From contig NZ_CP155796.1 in the NCBI RefSeq assembly GCF_039729195.1, forward strand, positions 4,960,001 through 5,024,000: DNA of 64,000 nucleotides. Direction: 5' to 3'. Source of the DNA: Mycobacterium sp. DL (GTDB taxonomy: Bacteria > Actinomycetota > Actinomycetes > Mycobacteriales > Mycobacteriaceae). Numbering within the stretch: the first letter of the stretch is position 1; each line of letters opens with the position of its first letter. Position numbers and translations under genes: made by a program. Positions 19,376 through 29,613 of this stretch are shown here, piece by piece. Below the pieces are notes generated by a model. It had not been told where the DNA came from. It ran no database searches and saw nothing but the letters and a program-made list of their open reading frames with translations.

Positions 19376-20797
19376 CTACTCGCCGTCTTTCACCTTCGCC
19401 ATGGCCAGCACGTCGAGGCGCTTGTCCAACTCCTCCTCGGAGAGCTTGTCGCCGATCAGCCCGCGGTCGATGACCGTCTGGCGGATCGTCTTGCGCTCCT
19501 TGAGGGCCTCCTTGGCGACCTTGGCGGCCTCCTCGTAGCCGATCGCGGAGTTCAGCGGGGTGACGATCGAGGGCGACGACTCGGCCTGCTCCCGCAGGTG
19601 CGCCTCGTTGGCGATCAGGCCGTCGATGCACTTGGCGGCGAACAACTTCGACACGTTGGCCAGAAGCGTGAACGACTCCAGTGCGTTGCGCGCCATCATC
19701 GGGATGTAGACGTTCAACTCGAACGCACCGTTGCCGCCGCCCCATGTGATGGCCGCGTCGTTACCGATGACCTGGGCGGCGACCTGCGTCACCGCCTCGG
19801 GGATGACCGGGTTGACCTTGCCCGGCATGATCGAGCTACCCGGCTGCAGATCGGGCAGCTGCAGCTCGCCGAGCCCGGTCAACGGCCCCGACCCCATCCA
19901 GCGGATGTCGTTGGCGATCTTGGTCAACGAGACGGCGATGGTCTTGAGTGCTCCAGACGCCTCGACCAGGCCGTCACGAGCGGCCTGGGCTTCGAAAGAG
20001 TCAGATGCGGTGCGCAGTTCGGCGATACCGGTCTGGTCGACGAGGACGTCGACGACCTTCGCGCCGAAACCGTCCGGCGCATTGAGGCCGGTGCCCACCG
20101 CGGTGCCGCCGATGGCCAGCTCACCGAGCCGGGGCAGCGTCGCCTTGACGCGCTCGATCCCGGCCTCGATCTGGCGTGCGTAGCCGCCGAACTCCTGGCC
20201 GAGTGTCACCGGGACCGCGTCCATCAGGTGGGTGCGGCCGCTCTTGACGGTGGTGCGCCACTGGCGCGCCTTTCCGCGCAGCGACTCGTGAAGTATCTCC
20301 AACGCTGGAATGAGGTGGCGCACAGCAGCTTCGGTGGCGGCGATGTGCGTCGCGGTGGGGAAGGTGTCGTTGGAGCTCTGTGACATGTTGACGTCATCGT
20401 TCGGGTGCACCTTCACGCCGTTGGCGGCGGCGATGCCCGCGATCACCTCGTTGGTGTTCATGTTGGAACTGGTGCCCGAACCGGTCTGGAAGACGTCGAT
20501 GGGGAACTGGTCGTCGTGGCGGCCGTCGGCGATCTCGGCGGCGGCGGCGATGATCGCGTCGGCCTTCTCCGCGGCGAGCAGCCCGAGGTCCTTGTTCACC
20601 TGTGCGCACGCGCCTTTGAGCAGGCCGAGTGCGCGGATCTGGGTGCGCTCGAGACCGCGTCCGGAGATCGGGAAGTTCTCGACGGCCCGCTGGGTCTGCG
20701 CGCGCCACAGCGCATCGATCGGCACCCGGACCTCGCCCATGGTGTCGTGCTCGATCCGGTACTCGCCTGCTTGCTGAACAGCGGCGTCGGTGCTCAT
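19376..20797 (-). CDS. fumC: Fumarate hydratase, class II
   Basis: Reversible hydration of fumarate to L-malate in the TCA cycle. 473 residues, standard for the iron-independent tetrameric class. The signature [10 protein letters not shown] is intact, as are [12 protein letters not shown] and [16 protein letters not shown] 20795-20797. It starts 23 bp after the glpX stop on the same strand, and the pair (Rv1098c-Rv1099c order) is probably one operon. Confidence 0.97.
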   Translation of the reverse strand: MSTDAAVQQAGEYRIEHDTMGEVRVPIDALWRAQTQRAVENFPISGRGLERTQIRALGLLKGACAQVNKDLGLLAAEKADAIIAAAAEIADGRHDDQFPIDVFQTGSGTSSNMNTNEVIAGIAAANGVKVHPNDDVNMSQSSNDTFPTATHIAATEAAVRHLIPALEILHESLRGKARQWRTTVKSGRTHLMDAVPVTLGQEFGGYARQIEAGIERVKATLPRLGELAIGGTAVGTGLNAPDGFGAKVVDVLVDQTGIAELRTASDSFEAQAARDGLVEASGALKTIAVSLTKIANDIRWMGSGPLTGLGELQLPDLQPGSSIMPGKVNPVIPEAVTQVAAQVIGNDAAITWGGGNGAFELNVYIPMMARNALESFTLLANVSKLFAAKCIDGLIANEAHLREQAESSPSIVTPLNSAIGYEEAAKVAKEALKERKTIRQTVIDRGLIGDKLSEEELDKRLDVLAMAKVKDGE

Positions 20798-20820
20798 GAA
20801 TGCCCTTCGTGTGTCGGTGT

Positions 20821-21849
20821 TTACGGCAGCGGATATGCGGCGGATTTGTCGCCGGTGAAGTCGACCGAGGAATACTCGTTGAGCTTGGACAGACGGTGGT
20901 AGGCCTCGATCATTCTGACGGTCCCGGACTTCGAACGCATGACGATGGACTGCGTGGTGCAGCCGCCGCCGTAGAACTGCACGCCCTTGAGCAGGTCGCC
21001 GTCGGTGACTCCGGTGGCGGAGAAGAACACGTTCTCGCCAGACACCAGGTCCTCGGTGTGCAGCACCCGGTCGAGGTCGTGGCCACGATCCAGAGCCTTC
21101 TGTCGTTCGGCGTCATCTGTCGGGGCGAGCTGGGCCTGGATCGCGCCGCCCATGCAGCGGATCGCGGCGGCGGTGATGATGCCCTCCGGGGTGCCACCGA
21201 TGCCGGCCAGCAGGTCGGTTCCCGAGCCGGGGCGGCAGGCGGCGATGGCGCCGGCGACGTCACCGTCGGAGATCAGCCGGATTCGGGCGCCCGCCTCGCG
21301 GACGTCGGCGATCAACTGGGCATGCCGGGGCCGGTCCAGGACGCACACCGTGAGGTCGGCGACGGTCAGATTCTTCGCCTGGGCGACGCGGCGGATGTTC
21401 TCGCCGATCGGGATGGTGATGTCGATGACGTCGACGGCGTCAGGTCCCACGGCGATCTTGTTCATGTAGAACACCGCCGACGGGTCGAACATGGCACCGC
21501 GCTCGGCGACGGCCAGCACCGCGATCGCGTTGGGCATGCCCTTGCTCATCAGCGTGGTGCCGTCGACGGGGTCGACTGCGAAGTCGCAGTCGGGTCCGTC
21601 GCCGTTGCCGACCTCCTCGCCGTTGTAGAGCATGGGGGCGTTGTCCTTCTCGCCCTCGCCGATCACGACGACGCCGCGCATCGACACCGAGTTCACCAGC
21701 TGGCGCATGGCGTCGACGGCCGCGCCGTCGCCGCCCTCCTTGTCGCCGCGGCCGACCCAGCGGCCGGCGGCCATGGCTCCCGCCTCGGTCACCCGCACGA
21801 GTTCGAGAGCAAGATTTCGGTCCGGGGCTTCGCGACGTGCGGCACTCAT
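20821..21849 (-). CDS. glpX: Fructose-1,6-bisphosphatase, class II
   Basis: Gluconeogenic phosphatase. 342 residues. Class II motifs are present: [23 protein letters not shown] with metal-binding aspartates, and GIGGTPEGI. Mycobacteria rely on GlpX as their main FBPase. ATG 21847-21849. Upstream, the divergent DUF4245 gene starts 55 bp away. Co-transcription with fumC is likely. Confidence 0.96.
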   Translation of the reverse strand: MSAARREAPDRNLALELVRVTEAGAMAAGRWVGRGDKEGGDGAAVDAMRQLVNSVSMRGVVVIGEGEKDNAPMLYNGEEVGNGDGPDCDFAVDPVDGTTLMSKGMPNAIAVLAVAERGAMFDPSAVFYMNKIAVGPDAVDVIDITIPIGENIRRVAQAKNLTVADLTVCVLDRPRHAQLIADVREAGARIRLISDGDVAGAIAACRPGSGTDLLAGIGGTPEGIITAAAIRCMGGAIQAQLAPTDDAERQKALDRGHDLDRVLHTEDLVSGENVFFSATGVTDGDLLKGVQFYGGGCTTQSIVMRSKSGTVRMIEAYHRLSKLNEYSSVDFTGDKSAAYPLP

Positions 21850-21903
21850 GGGCAGATTGTCCCATTAGTGGATGCACGATCGGGAGCTGGGATACTGGCA
21901 GGC

Positions 21904-22641
21904 ATGACGACGCCACCCGAGCCGGGCCAGCGGGTCACCGGCGACCCGGGCAGCGAGCCCGAACACGCAGGCCACGACGGCCTGTCCCGAGGCGCGGGTG
22001 GCTACGGGGCGCCGGGCCCGCCTCCTGCGAAGCCTCGCCTGCTCCAGGACGGCCGCGACATGTTCTGGTCGATCGCACCCCTGGTGCTGGTCTGCATCCT
22101 TCTCGCCGGTGTGCTCGGGATGTGCTCGTTCGCACCGACAGGCCCCGGTGCGGGTCCGGTGCCCGACTACGACGCGCCCGCGGCACTGCAGGCCGATGCC
22201 GAGGCGCTCGACATCCCCATTCGGGTGCCGGCGCTGCCCGACGGGTGGGCGGCGAACTCCGGCAGCCGCAAAGGCATCGAAGGCGGGCGTACCGACCCGG
22301 TGACCGGACAGCAGGTGCGGGCGGTCAGCTCGACCGTCGGCTACCTGACGCCCAGCGGCATGTACCTGAGCCTGACACAGAGCAACGCCGACGAGGACAA
22401 GCTGATGGCCTCGCTCGGCACGGACCTGGTCCCGACGGGGACGCAGGAAGTCGACGGCGTCACGTGGGTCGTCTACCTGGGTGGCGAACGCGACGGCCGG
22501 GCCCCCGAACCCGTCTGGACTGCCCAGGTGCGGGGGCCCACCGGGCCTGCGCAGCTCGCCGTGACCGGGGCCGCAGGTACGGACGAGTACCGTACGCTGG
22601 CTGCTGCGACGCAAACCCAGCCGCCGCTGCCTGTCACTTGA
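21904..22641 (+). CDS. DUF4245 membrane-anchored protein (Rv1100-like)
   Basis: 245 residues: a Pro/Gly-rich cytoplasmic leader of about 50 residues, one membrane helix (FWSIAPLVLVCILLAGVLGM) and an extracytoplasmic domain of the DUF4245 type (VPALPDGWAANS; GVTWVVYLGG). Function unknown. ATG 21904-21906. It is 14 bp upstream of the hydrolase gene. Confidence 0.85.
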   Translation: MTTPPEPGQRVTGDPGSEPEHAGHDGLSRGAGGYGAPGPPPAKPRLLQDGRDMFWSIAPLVLVCILLAGVLGMCSFAPTGPGAGPVPDYDAPAALQADAEALDIPIRVPALPDGWAANSGSRKGIEGGRTDPVTGQQVRAVSSTVGYLTPSGMYLSLTQSNADEDKLMASLGTDLVPTGTQEVDGVTWVVYLGGERDGRAPEPVWTAQVRGPTGPAQLAVTGAAGTDEYRTLAAATQTQPPLPVT

Positions 22642-22655
22642 CTCCAGGAGACGCC

Positions 22656-23450
22656 ATGAGCGCGCCCACAGCAGATCTGAGTGGATGGAGCGCCGCGCCG
22701 TTCACGGCGGCAGGCTTCACCTACGACGTCTACCGCAGGGGCGAAGGCCCCGGCGTCGTGCTCATCCCGGAGATGCCCGGCCTGCACCCCGGCGTGCTGG
22801 CGCTGGGAAATCATCTGGTGGACAACGGTTTCACCGTGGCCGCCCCGTCACTGTTCGGCACCCCGGGGGCGCCCGCGCTGCGGCCCGGAGCGCTGCCGGT
22901 GCTGCTGAAGGGTTGTGTGGCCAAGGAATTCGCCGCGATGGCGACCAATGCCGATCGACCGGTCGCGCATTATCTGAGGGCGTTGGCACGTGACCTCAAT
23001 GCCCGGACTCCGGGCAAAGGCGTCGGCGTGATCGGCCAGTGCTTCACCGGTGGCTTCGCGCTGGCCGCCGCCGTCGACGACAGTGTGCTGGCGCCGGTGA
23101 TGAGCCAGCCTTCGCTGCCGTTGCCGCTCACCCCGCGCCAGCGGCGCGACCCCGGGCTGTCCGAGAACGAACTACGGGTGATCGAACGCCGTGCCGCAGA
23201 CGGATTGTGCGCGATGGGGTTGCGGTTCAGCGAAGACCCGATGTCACCGGGGGACCGGTTCACCACTCTCAAGGCCCGGCTCGGGGACGCGTTCGAGGTC
23301 ATCGAGATCAACTCGAAGAAGGGCAACGTCCACGGCATCGGCCGCGCGGCGCATTCGGTGCTGACCGACCAGGTGCGCGAGGTCGACGGACACCCCGCCT
23401 ACGAAGCCCGCAAACGGGTGGTCGAGTTCCTCAGGTCTCAGCTGGTGTAG
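22656..23450 (+). CDS. Dienelactone hydrolase family protein
   Basis: 264-residue alpha/beta hydrolase. The nucleophile motif GQCFTGGFA shows Cys rather than Ser, as in dienelactone hydrolases; the His is probably in KGNVHGIG. Natural substrate unknown. ATG 22656 has CCAGGAG 5 nt upstream. The 3' end overlaps the converging AI-2E family gene by 20 bp. Confidence 0.85.
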   Translation: MSAPTADLSGWSAAPFTAAGFTYDVYRRGEGPGVVLIPEMPGLHPGVLALGNHLVDNGFTVAAPSLFGTPGAPALRPGALPVLLKGCVAKEFAAMATNADRPVAHYLRALARDLNARTPGKGVGVIGQCFTGGFALAAAVDDSVLAPVMSQPSLPLPLTPRQRRDPGLSENELRVIERRAADGLCAMGLRFSEDPMSPGDRFTTLKARLGDAFEVIEINSKKGNVHGIGRAAHSVLTDQVREVDGHPAYEARKRVVEFLRSQLV

Positions 23451-24645
23451 CGGCGGCCGGGTCGGGCTCGGGCTCCGACTCGGTCCTGGGCTTGGGCTTG
23501 CCGGGGAGAATCCGGCGCCACCACGGAATCTGACGTTCGGCGTCGTCGTCCGACGGGTCAGCGCGGGTGCCGGTGATCGACTCCAGCGATGCTCCCTTGT
23601 CCACGGCCAGATACACGCTGATCGTCGTCACGATGACGATCATCATCACCGGGCCGAGCACGATCCCCCAGAAGCCGAACATCGTCAGGCCGGCGAACAC
23701 CGCCAGCAGCATCAGTGCCGGGTGCAGGTGGGCGCTCTTGGGGACCAGGAACGGTCGTAGCAGGTTGTCGATGCTCGTCGTCACGATGATGTGGAACACC
23801 ACGACGAAGATTCCGCCTGCGACGTTGCCGAAGATCGCCAGCCCGATGCCCAGTGGGATCGTGACGATGCCGCTGCCCAGGGGAATGAAGGACAGTGCCG
23901 TCAAGAAGATGACGAACATGAAGAAGCCGTCGTGCAGGCCGGCGATGTAGATCGACACGGCGCCTGCGAGACCTTGGCACACCGCGATGATGAGCTGGCC
24001 TTTGACGGTGGCCGACACCATGGCGCCGACCTTGTCGAGGTAGAGGTCGGACACCCGCTCACCCAGCGGATTCAGATCCCGGAACAGCGTCAGGACCCTG
24101 TCGCCTCTGGTCAGCAGCGCGACGAAGACGTAGAGGAAGATGATCATCCCCGTCACGACCGAGGCGATGCTGCCCACCGAATCGCGGAGGAACTCCAGCG
24201 CGATCTGCCCACCGCCCTGTCCGAGTCTGGCCGCCGCATCGCGGACCGAATCCTGAGTGAGGGTGACGTCCATGAACGGGATGCGCGCCAGCGCCTGGTT
24301 GGCCGAATCCAGCAGTCGCTGAGCCAATGCGGTGAAGTCGGTCTGGTCCACCCAATTGCTGACACTGGTCACCATCTGGCTGATCTGCAGGAACGCCAGG
24401 AAGGCCACCCCGGTCACCGGGACGGCGACAATGGCGATCGCGGCGAGAAGTGTTGCCGTGGCCGACAACCCGACATTCGTCTTCGCCAGGAGGCGTCGGT
24501 ACAGCGGATTGAACAGGTACGCCAGCACCGCCGCCACCGCGATGAGCAGTACGTAGCCTCGCAGGAAGTAGGCGCCGAACGCGAGAGCGATCACCGTGAG
24601 GACGGCGAGAGCGCGCTTCTGTGTGACGGTGAAATCGTCCGTCAT
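23431..24645 (-). CDS. perM: AI-2E/PerM family transporter (Rv1101c-like)
   Basis: 404 residues with seven to eight membrane helices and the AI-2E exporter family core (LTALSFIPLGSGIVTIPLG; FLVPKSAHLHPALMLLAVFAG near residue 310). In M. tuberculosis the ortholog Rv1101c (PerM) supports division and persistence in acid and chronic infection; transport is not shown. The C-terminal 50 residues are charged and disordered. ATG 24643-24645. Confidence 0.9.
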   Translation of the reverse strand: MTDDFTVTQKRALAVLTVIALAFGAYFLRGYVLLIAVAAVLAYLFNPLYRRLLAKTNVGLSATATLLAAIAIVAVPVTGVAFLAFLQISQMVTSVSNWVDQTDFTALAQRLLDSANQALARIPFMDVTLTQDSVRDAAARLGQGGGQIALEFLRDSVGSIASVVTGMIIFLYVFVALLTRGDRVLTLFRDLNPLGERVSDLYLDKVGAMVSATVKGQLIIAVCQGLAGAVSIYIAGLHDGFFMFVIFLTALSFIPLGSGIVTIPLGIGLAIFGNVAGGIFVVVFHIIVTTSIDNLLRPFLVPKSAHLHPALMLLAVFAGLTMFGFWGIVLGPVMMIVIVTTISVYLAVDKGASLESITGTRADPSDDDAERQIPWWRRILPGKPKPRTESEPEPDPAAATPAET

Positions 24646-24682
24646 GCGCCCTCCCGACCCCCGCTGCTGCCGACCGGCAACC

Positions 24683-25522
24683 CTAACCCGAGTCGACGGC
24701 GCGCGGCGGCGATCCCGTCGTCTGCCGCGACCGCTGCCCGGCGACGAACTTCATCGCCAGCCGGTTCATCAGCACCGGCGCGGCGCGTGCGAACAGCCAC
24801 TGTGCATGTGCCACAGTCGGTTTGACCAGGATCGCTTTGTTGCGGTCGATGGCGCGCAGGGTGTCTCGGGCCAGTCGGTCCGCGTCGTAGGCCTTGCCGC
24901 CCTGGGATTGCAGGAAGTAATCGCGTCCGACGAACCCGCCGACCGCACCCTTGTCGAGGATCGGGGTCTCCACGGCTGCGGGGCAGACCACGAGCACGCC
25001 GACTCCCCGGGGCACGGCCTCCGAGCGCAACGCCATCGACAGCCCGACGACCGCGTGCTTGGTCGCCACGTAGCTGGTTACCTGCCCGGCCGCGGTCAGG
25101 CCCGCCATCGACGCGGTGTTGACGATGTGGCCGTGCCCCTGGCGGAGCATCTGCGGGTAGGCCGCTGCGACACCGTGCACCACACCGCGGATGTTGATGT
25201 CGATGATCGTGTTCCACTGGTCGAGGGTGAGCAGTTCGGTGTCCCCGCCCCAGACGATGCCTGCGTTGTTGAACATCAGGTCCAGCCGCCCGCAGCGGCC
25301 GACGACGTCGTCGACAGCGGCCTGCACAGCACCCGCGTCGGTGACGTCCAGGGAGCTGGCGCGGGCCCGCGAGCTCAGCGACGACGCGGTGCGTTCGGCA
25401 GCATCACCGTCGACGTCGGTGCACAGCACGTGGGCGCCCGCTAGATCCAGGGCGCGGCACAGTGCCGCGCCGATGCCCGAACCCGCGCCGGTGACGATGG
25501 CGTGCTTTCCGGCGGCGCTCAT
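24683..25522 (-). CDS. Short-chain dehydrogenase/reductase A
   Basis: 279 residues. Rossmann motif TGAGSGIG near residue 11, NNAG, catalytic Ser and YVATK, all as in classical SDRs; a basic C-terminal extension of about 35 residues follows. Its ATG overlaps the stop of SDR B by 4 bp (ATGA), so the two are translationally coupled. A KstR-type palindrome upstream of SDR B suggests steroid or lipid substrates. Cofactor choice not determined. Confidence 0.88.
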   Translation of the reverse strand: MSAAGKHAIVTGAGSGIGAALCRALDLAGAHVLCTDVDGDAAERTASSLSSRARASSLDVTDAGAVQAAVDDVVGRCGRLDLMFNNAGIVWGGDTELLTLDQWNTIIDINIRGVVHGVAAAYPQMLRQGHGHIVNTASMAGLTAAGQVTSYVATKHAVVGLSMALRSEAVPRGVGVLVVCPAAVETPILDKGAVGGFVGRDYFLQSQGGKAYDADRLARDTLRAIDRNKAILVKPTVAHAQWLFARAAPVLMNRLAMKFVAGQRSRQTTGSPPRAVDSG

Positions 25523-26301
25523 GACTGTTCGACCAATCGCATGACGTGTCCCATCACATCGGGATAGCGCTTGAGGTGCGCGCCGCCGTTGATGTCGAGA
25601 ACCTCACCGGTGAGCCAGGATGACCCCGGAGAACACAGGTACACAACGGCATTCGCGATGTCCTCGGGTACACCCGCCCGACCGAGCGCGGTGTTGTCCA
25701 CGTAGTCCTCGACCACCCCGGGCACCGAGGCCGCCGCCTCGGTCAGCGGGGTGTGGACAAAGCCGGGGGCCACGGCGTTGACCCGGATCCCGCGCGGCCC
25801 CATCTCCAGGGCGGCCACCTGGGTCAGCATCGACAGGCCGGCCTTCGCCGCGCAGTAGGCGCTCATACCCGCTGCGGGTTGCCTGCCGTTGAGCGAGCTG
25901 ATCTGCACCAGCGAACCGCCTTCCCGCAGGTGCCGGCCGGCGTGCTTGGCGACGATGAAGGCACCGTTGAGGCAGACGTCGATCACCGCCCGGAAATCTT
26001 CGGCAGCCATCTCGGTGATCAGTCCGACATTGCTGAAACCCGCACAGTTCACCGCGATGTCGATCGCGCCGAGATCGGAGAACAGGCGCTGCACCGACTC
26101 CTCGTCGGTGACGTCGACGAAGGCACCGGCGTGGCAGCCACCGAGCTCGGCGGCGCGGGCATCGGCACCGTCGGCGTTGAGGTCGGCGATGGTGACCCGG
26201 CACCCTTCGGCTGCCAGCGCCCGTGCGGTCGCCCACCCGATCCCTGACGCCCCGCCGATGACGACGGCCTCTCTGGCGACACGCTCGGTACCGTTGGTCA
26301 T
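25519..26301 (-). CDS. Short-chain dehydrogenase/reductase B
   Basis: 260 residues. Rossmann motif GGASGIGWA near residue 16, catalytic YCAAK, GxVHTPLTE loop; a classical SDR ending in the usual LTGEVLDINGGAHL. ATG 26299-26301 is preferred to an upstream in-frame start at 26367 because the latter would cover the palindrome at 26326-26339. First gene of a two-gene operon. Hydroxysteroid or hydroxyacyl substrates are inferred from the operator only. Confidence 0.88.
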   Translation of the reverse strand: MTNGTERVAREAVVIGGASGIGWATARALAAEGCRVTIADLNADGADARAAELGGCHAGAFVDVTDEESVQRLFSDLGAIDIAVNCAGFSNVGLITEMAAEDFRAVIDVCLNGAFIVAKHAGRHLREGGSLVQISSLNGRQPAAGMSAYCAAKAGLSMLTQVAALEMGPRGIRVNAVAPGFVHTPLTEAAASVPGVVEDYVDNTALGRAGVPEDIANAVVYLCSPGSSWLTGEVLDINGGAHLKRYPDVMGHVMRLVEQS

Positions 26302-26325
26302 CCAGTTGGCCCTTCGAAGACGGAA

Positions 26326-26339
26326 TAGAACGTGTTCCA
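26326..26339. promoter_or_regulatory. KstR-like operator upstream of the SDR operon
   Basis: TAGAACGTGTTCCA fits the published KstR consensus TnnAACnnGTTnnA at every fixed position. It is 25 bp upstream of the SDR B start and about 67 bp from the divergent SRPBCC gene, so either or both may respond to sterol-derived CoA ligands. Confidence 0.7.
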
Positions 26340-26405
26340 ACTTCACATCCGGCGGGCCGAAGTGCAATAGCCGACGGAGATCGGCGCAATGGCAGACTCG
26401 AGGCC

Positions 26406-26870
26406 GTGACCGAGTTGAAGATGTCCGAATCGATTTCCGTGGCCGTGTCCCCCGAGAACCTGTACGCGCTGGTGTCGGACGTGACCCGGATGGGCGACTG
26501 GAGTCCGATCTGCCGGGCCTGCTGGTGGGACGAGGGCGCCGGGCCCCACGTGGGCGCGTGGTTCACCGGCCGCAACGAGACGCCGGAGCGAACCTGGGAG
26601 ACCCGCAGCCAGGTGGTGGCCGCCGAACCCGGGCGGAAGTTCGCGTGGGAGGTCAACAACGGCTGGGTCTACTGGGGTTACGAGTTCGAACCGGAGGGCG
26701 ACGGCACCCGGCTCACCGAATCCTGGGAGTTCCTGCCGGCCGGCATCGCCGGGTTCCAGGAGCGTTTCGGAGACGCTGCTGACGCCGAGATCGGCAAGCG
26801 CAGCGATGCGGCACGAAGTGGTATCCCTGCCACGCTCGCGGCGATCAAGGCGGCCGCCGAGAGCGCCTGA
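26406..26870 (+). CDS. SRPBCC (START-like) family protein
   Basis: 154 residues, polyketide cyclase/START-like fold: N-terminal VAVSPENLYALVSDVTRMGDW and the following beta strands are typical. Such proteins bind hydrophobic ligands. Start GTG 26406. Divergent from the SDR operon across a KstR-like site, so lipid or sterol handling is a reasonable guess. Confidence 0.82.
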   Translation: MTELKMSESISVAVSPENLYALVSDVTRMGDWSPICRACWWDEGAGPHVGAWFTGRNETPERTWETRSQVVAAEPGRKFAWEVNNGWVYWGYEFEPEGDGTRLTESWEFLPAGIAGFQERFGDAADAEIGKRSDAARSGIPATLAAIKAAAESA

Positions 26871-26956
26871 CGCTTCCCTGCGCCCTCGGTGCCGGGGCGC
26901 TTCTCACCCTCAGCGAATGATTACGCGAGACGGCCGGCCGTGGCAGGGTGCTTCTT

Positions 26957-28663
26957 GTGGACGACGCGCCGGTCGAACGGGGCCATGTGGGTGGCCGCCT
27001 GCGCGGATCCGCCGCCGCCCTGGGCCGGCCCCGATTCCGTGACGTGATCGCAGGCCTGGTGACGGGCCTGTTCTCCATTCCCGAGGGGATGGCCTACGCG
27101 AGCATCGGCGGATTCAATCCGGTGGCCGGGCTGTATTCGGGCATCGTGTCGACGATCGTCGGTTCGGTCCTGGCCCGCACCGTGTTGATGGTCACGACCC
27201 TGACCAGCGCACTGGCCCTGTCGTCACGCAGCGTGTTGACCGACGCGGGACTGGACCCCGCCGACCCCGCCAACGTCGCCGCGCTGGCGCTCGTGGTGGG
27301 CCTGGTGATGCTGATCTTCGGCTTGCTGAAGTTCGGTTCGATCATGAACTTCGTGTCCAACGCCGTGATGACAGGGTTCACCACCGGGATCGCTTTGCAG
27401 ATCATCGCCGGGGTGATCGGTGATGCGACGGGCTACCGGCCCGACAGTCACAACACCATCGGCAAATTCATCGACGCGTTCGCCCACATCTCCTCATGGG
27501 CACTGGCGCCGTGCCTGGTCGCGCTCGCGACGGTCGCGGTGTGGGGCGTGTTCCGGTTGGTCAAACCCCTGGAAGCTTTCGCGACGCTGATCGCGCTGGT
27601 GGTGGTCACCGTCGGCGTCGCTGCCCTGCAGATCGACGTCGAGACGGTCGGTGACATCGCGTCGATCCCCAATGCACTACCGCCGTTTGTTGTTCCGCAC
27701 TTCGCCGCGATGCCTGAACTTCTGGTCGGCGGCCTCGCCGTGGCGCTGGTGGGACTCGCGCAGGCGGCCGGGATCTCCGCCGCGGTGCCGAACCCCGACC
27801 GCAGCCGCCCCAGCACCTCCGGCGACTTCGTCTCCCAGGGCGCGGCCAACCTCGCCGGTGGCTTCTTCGGTGCACTGCCCACCGGGGGTTCGCTCTCGCG
27901 TACCGGAGTGGCGGTATCGGCCGGTGCCCAGACCCGGTGGGCCGGCATCTTCGCCGGCGTGTGGCTCGCGGCGCTGGTGCTGGTCGCCGGCTCGCTCGCC
28001 GAGGTGATCCCGATGCCGGTGATCGGGGGACTGATCCTGGTCATCGGTGCAGAGTTGGTCACCGGTCGGTGGTCCGATATCCGGCTGGTCCTGCGGACCG
28101 CCCCGCTGTCAGCGGTCGCGATGCTGGTGACGCTCGCCGCGACCACGCAGTTGCCGTTGCACACCGCGATCCTGATCGGCGCGATCACGTCGCTGGTGCT
28201 CTACTGCGTGAAGGCTTCGCAGGCTGCCGCACTCATCGGCTTGACGCGGTCGGCAGAGGGTCATTGGCTGGTCGGGCCGGTGCCCGAGACGGTCGACAGC
28301 AACGCGGTGACGGTGTTGCAGTACTCCGGTGTCGGATTGTTCGCGGAGGTGCCGCGCATCGACGAGGAGTGGCCACGGGTCGCCGATTCGAACAACGCCG
28401 TGGTTGTCCTCGGTATGAGGACGCTGCCCGATGTGCCCTCCTCGAAGGTGCTCAAATCGCTGCAGCGCTGGGCTTCCGAACTCCGCGATCGGGGCGGTCG
28501 GTTGATCGTGGCCGGTGCGAGCCCGGCGACGGTCAAGGTACTGCACGAAGGTGGCCTGATGGACGTACTGGGCGCCGACGGCATCGTGCCGGCCAGCGAC
28601 AGGGTGTTCGGGGCGGTCGAAGAAGCGGTGCGACGCGGGGAGGAGTGGATCGCGGCGCGCTAG
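26957..28663 (+). CDS. SulP family anion (sulfate) transporter with STAS domain
   Basis: About 568 residues. Ten to twelve membrane helices with the SulP opening (GLVTGLFSIPEGMAYASIGG) and the NPDRSRPST substrate loop region, then a C-terminal STAS domain (about residues 440-565, VVVLGMRTLPDVPSSKVLK). Sulfate is the common substrate, but bicarbonate is possible. GTG 26957 follows AGGGTG; GTG 26948 is an alternative. It converges with the sulfatase-maturation operon (4-bp overlap of ends). Confidence 0.88.
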   Translation: MDDAPVERGHVGGRLRGSAAALGRPRFRDVIAGLVTGLFSIPEGMAYASIGGFNPVAGLYSGIVSTIVGSVLARTVLMVTTLTSALALSSRSVLTDAGLDPADPANVAALALVVGLVMLIFGLLKFGSIMNFVSNAVMTGFTTGIALQIIAGVIGDATGYRPDSHNTIGKFIDAFAHISSWALAPCLVALATVAVWGVFRLVKPLEAFATLIALVVVTVGVAALQIDVETVGDIASIPNALPPFVVPHFAAMPELLVGGLAVALVGLAQAAGISAAVPNPDRSRPSTSGDFVSQGAANLAGGFFGALPTGGSLSRTGVAVSAGAQTRWAGIFAGVWLAALVLVAGSLAEVIPMPVIGGLILVIGAELVTGRWSDIRLVLRTAPLSAVAMLVTLAATTQLPLHTAILIGAITSLVLYCVKASQAAALIGLTRSAEGHWLVGPVPETVDSNAVTVLQYSGVGLFAEVPRIDEEWPRVADSNNAVVVLGMRTLPDVPSSKVLKSLQRWASELRDRGGRLIVAGASPATVKVLHEGGLMDVLGADGIVPASDRVFGAVEEAVRRGEEWIAAR

Positions 28664-29538
28664 CGCCCGACACAACGAAAGCCGATGTGGCTCATGCCGG
28701 TGTCGATCATCTGCGGTCGGCGGGCGGACGGCCGATAACGCATGCAGTAGCTGTCCGCGCACAGGAACGAACCGCCCTTGATGACCTTCCGCGGGATGCG
28801 GAACTGTGGCTGCCGGGGGTCGTAAGAGTCCGCGGCACAACATGGTTGGTCGTCGCGGGCGGCGCCGTACCAGTCAGTCGTCCACTCCCAGACGTTTCCG
28901 GCCATGTCGTAGAGCCCGAATGCGTTGGCCTCGAAGCTGCCCACCGGGGCGGTCTGGCCGTAGCCGGTGTCGGGGAGATAGGGGAACTCACCGTGCCAGT
29001 AGTTGGCCAACCTCTGACCGGGTCGTTCCGGTTGGTCACCCCACGTGTAAACGGCTCCGTCGAGGCCACCCCGGGCGGCGACTTCCCACTGCGCTTCGGT
29101 GGGCAGATCGAGGCCGGCCCACTCCGCGTAGGCGGCGGCGTCCGCGAACGCCACGTGGACGACGGGATGGTGCTCGCGGTTGCGGAGGGAGGAGCGGGGG
29201 CCACGGGGATGGTTCCAGCACGCGCCCGGCGTCCAGGTCCACCACTGGTTGAGGTGACGGAGGTCGACGGGTCCTGCGGTCCGGTGGAAGACCATGGATC
29301 CCGGCTGTAGGTTCTCCGGCGGCGCGTCCGGATAGTCGGCGGGGTTCAGCGGGCGCTCGGCGACTGTCACATATGCTGTCGCGCTGACGAATTCATCGAA
29401 GTCAGCGTTGGTCACCTGATATTTCTGGATAGAGAATCCGTCAACCTCGACCTCACGTGCCGGGCCTTCTTCGGGGTAGTCGTTGTCGGCGCCGAGAATC
29501 GTGGTCTGTGGTGGGATCCAGACCACATCGCCGGTCAC
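28660..29538 (-). CDS. Formylglycine-generating enzyme
   Basis: Copper-dependent oxidase that turns the active-site cysteine of sulfatases into formylglycine. 292 residues. The catalytic region GGSFLCADSYCMRYRP carries the Cys260/Cys265 pair; upstream LPTEAQWEVAARGG and DMAGNVWEWTTDWYG are FGE-sulfatase domain signatures. Third gene after a sulfatase and a HAD phosphatase on the same strand, so it probably matures that sulfatase. Start GTG 29536-29538. Confidence 0.93.
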   Translation of the reverse strand: MTGDVVWIPPQTTILGADNDYPEEGPAREVEVDGFSIQKYQVTNADFDEFVSATAYVTVAERPLNPADYPDAPPENLQPGSMVFHRTAGPVDLRHLNQWWTWTPGACWNHPRGPRSSLRNREHHPVVHVAFADAAAYAEWAGLDLPTEAQWEVAARGGLDGAVYTWGDQPERPGQRLANYWHGEFPYLPDTGYGQTAPVGSFEANAFGLYDMAGNVWEWTTDWYGAARDDQPCCAADSYDPRQPQFRIPRKVIKGGSFLCADSYCMRYRPSARRPQMIDTGMSHIGFRCVGR

Positions 29539-29613
29539 GGTGTGCGCCGAGACTGCAGTGAGGGTGATGAAGTCCGAGTGACCGGCAACCAGGGCGCAGC
29601 CTCAACGGTGTTG

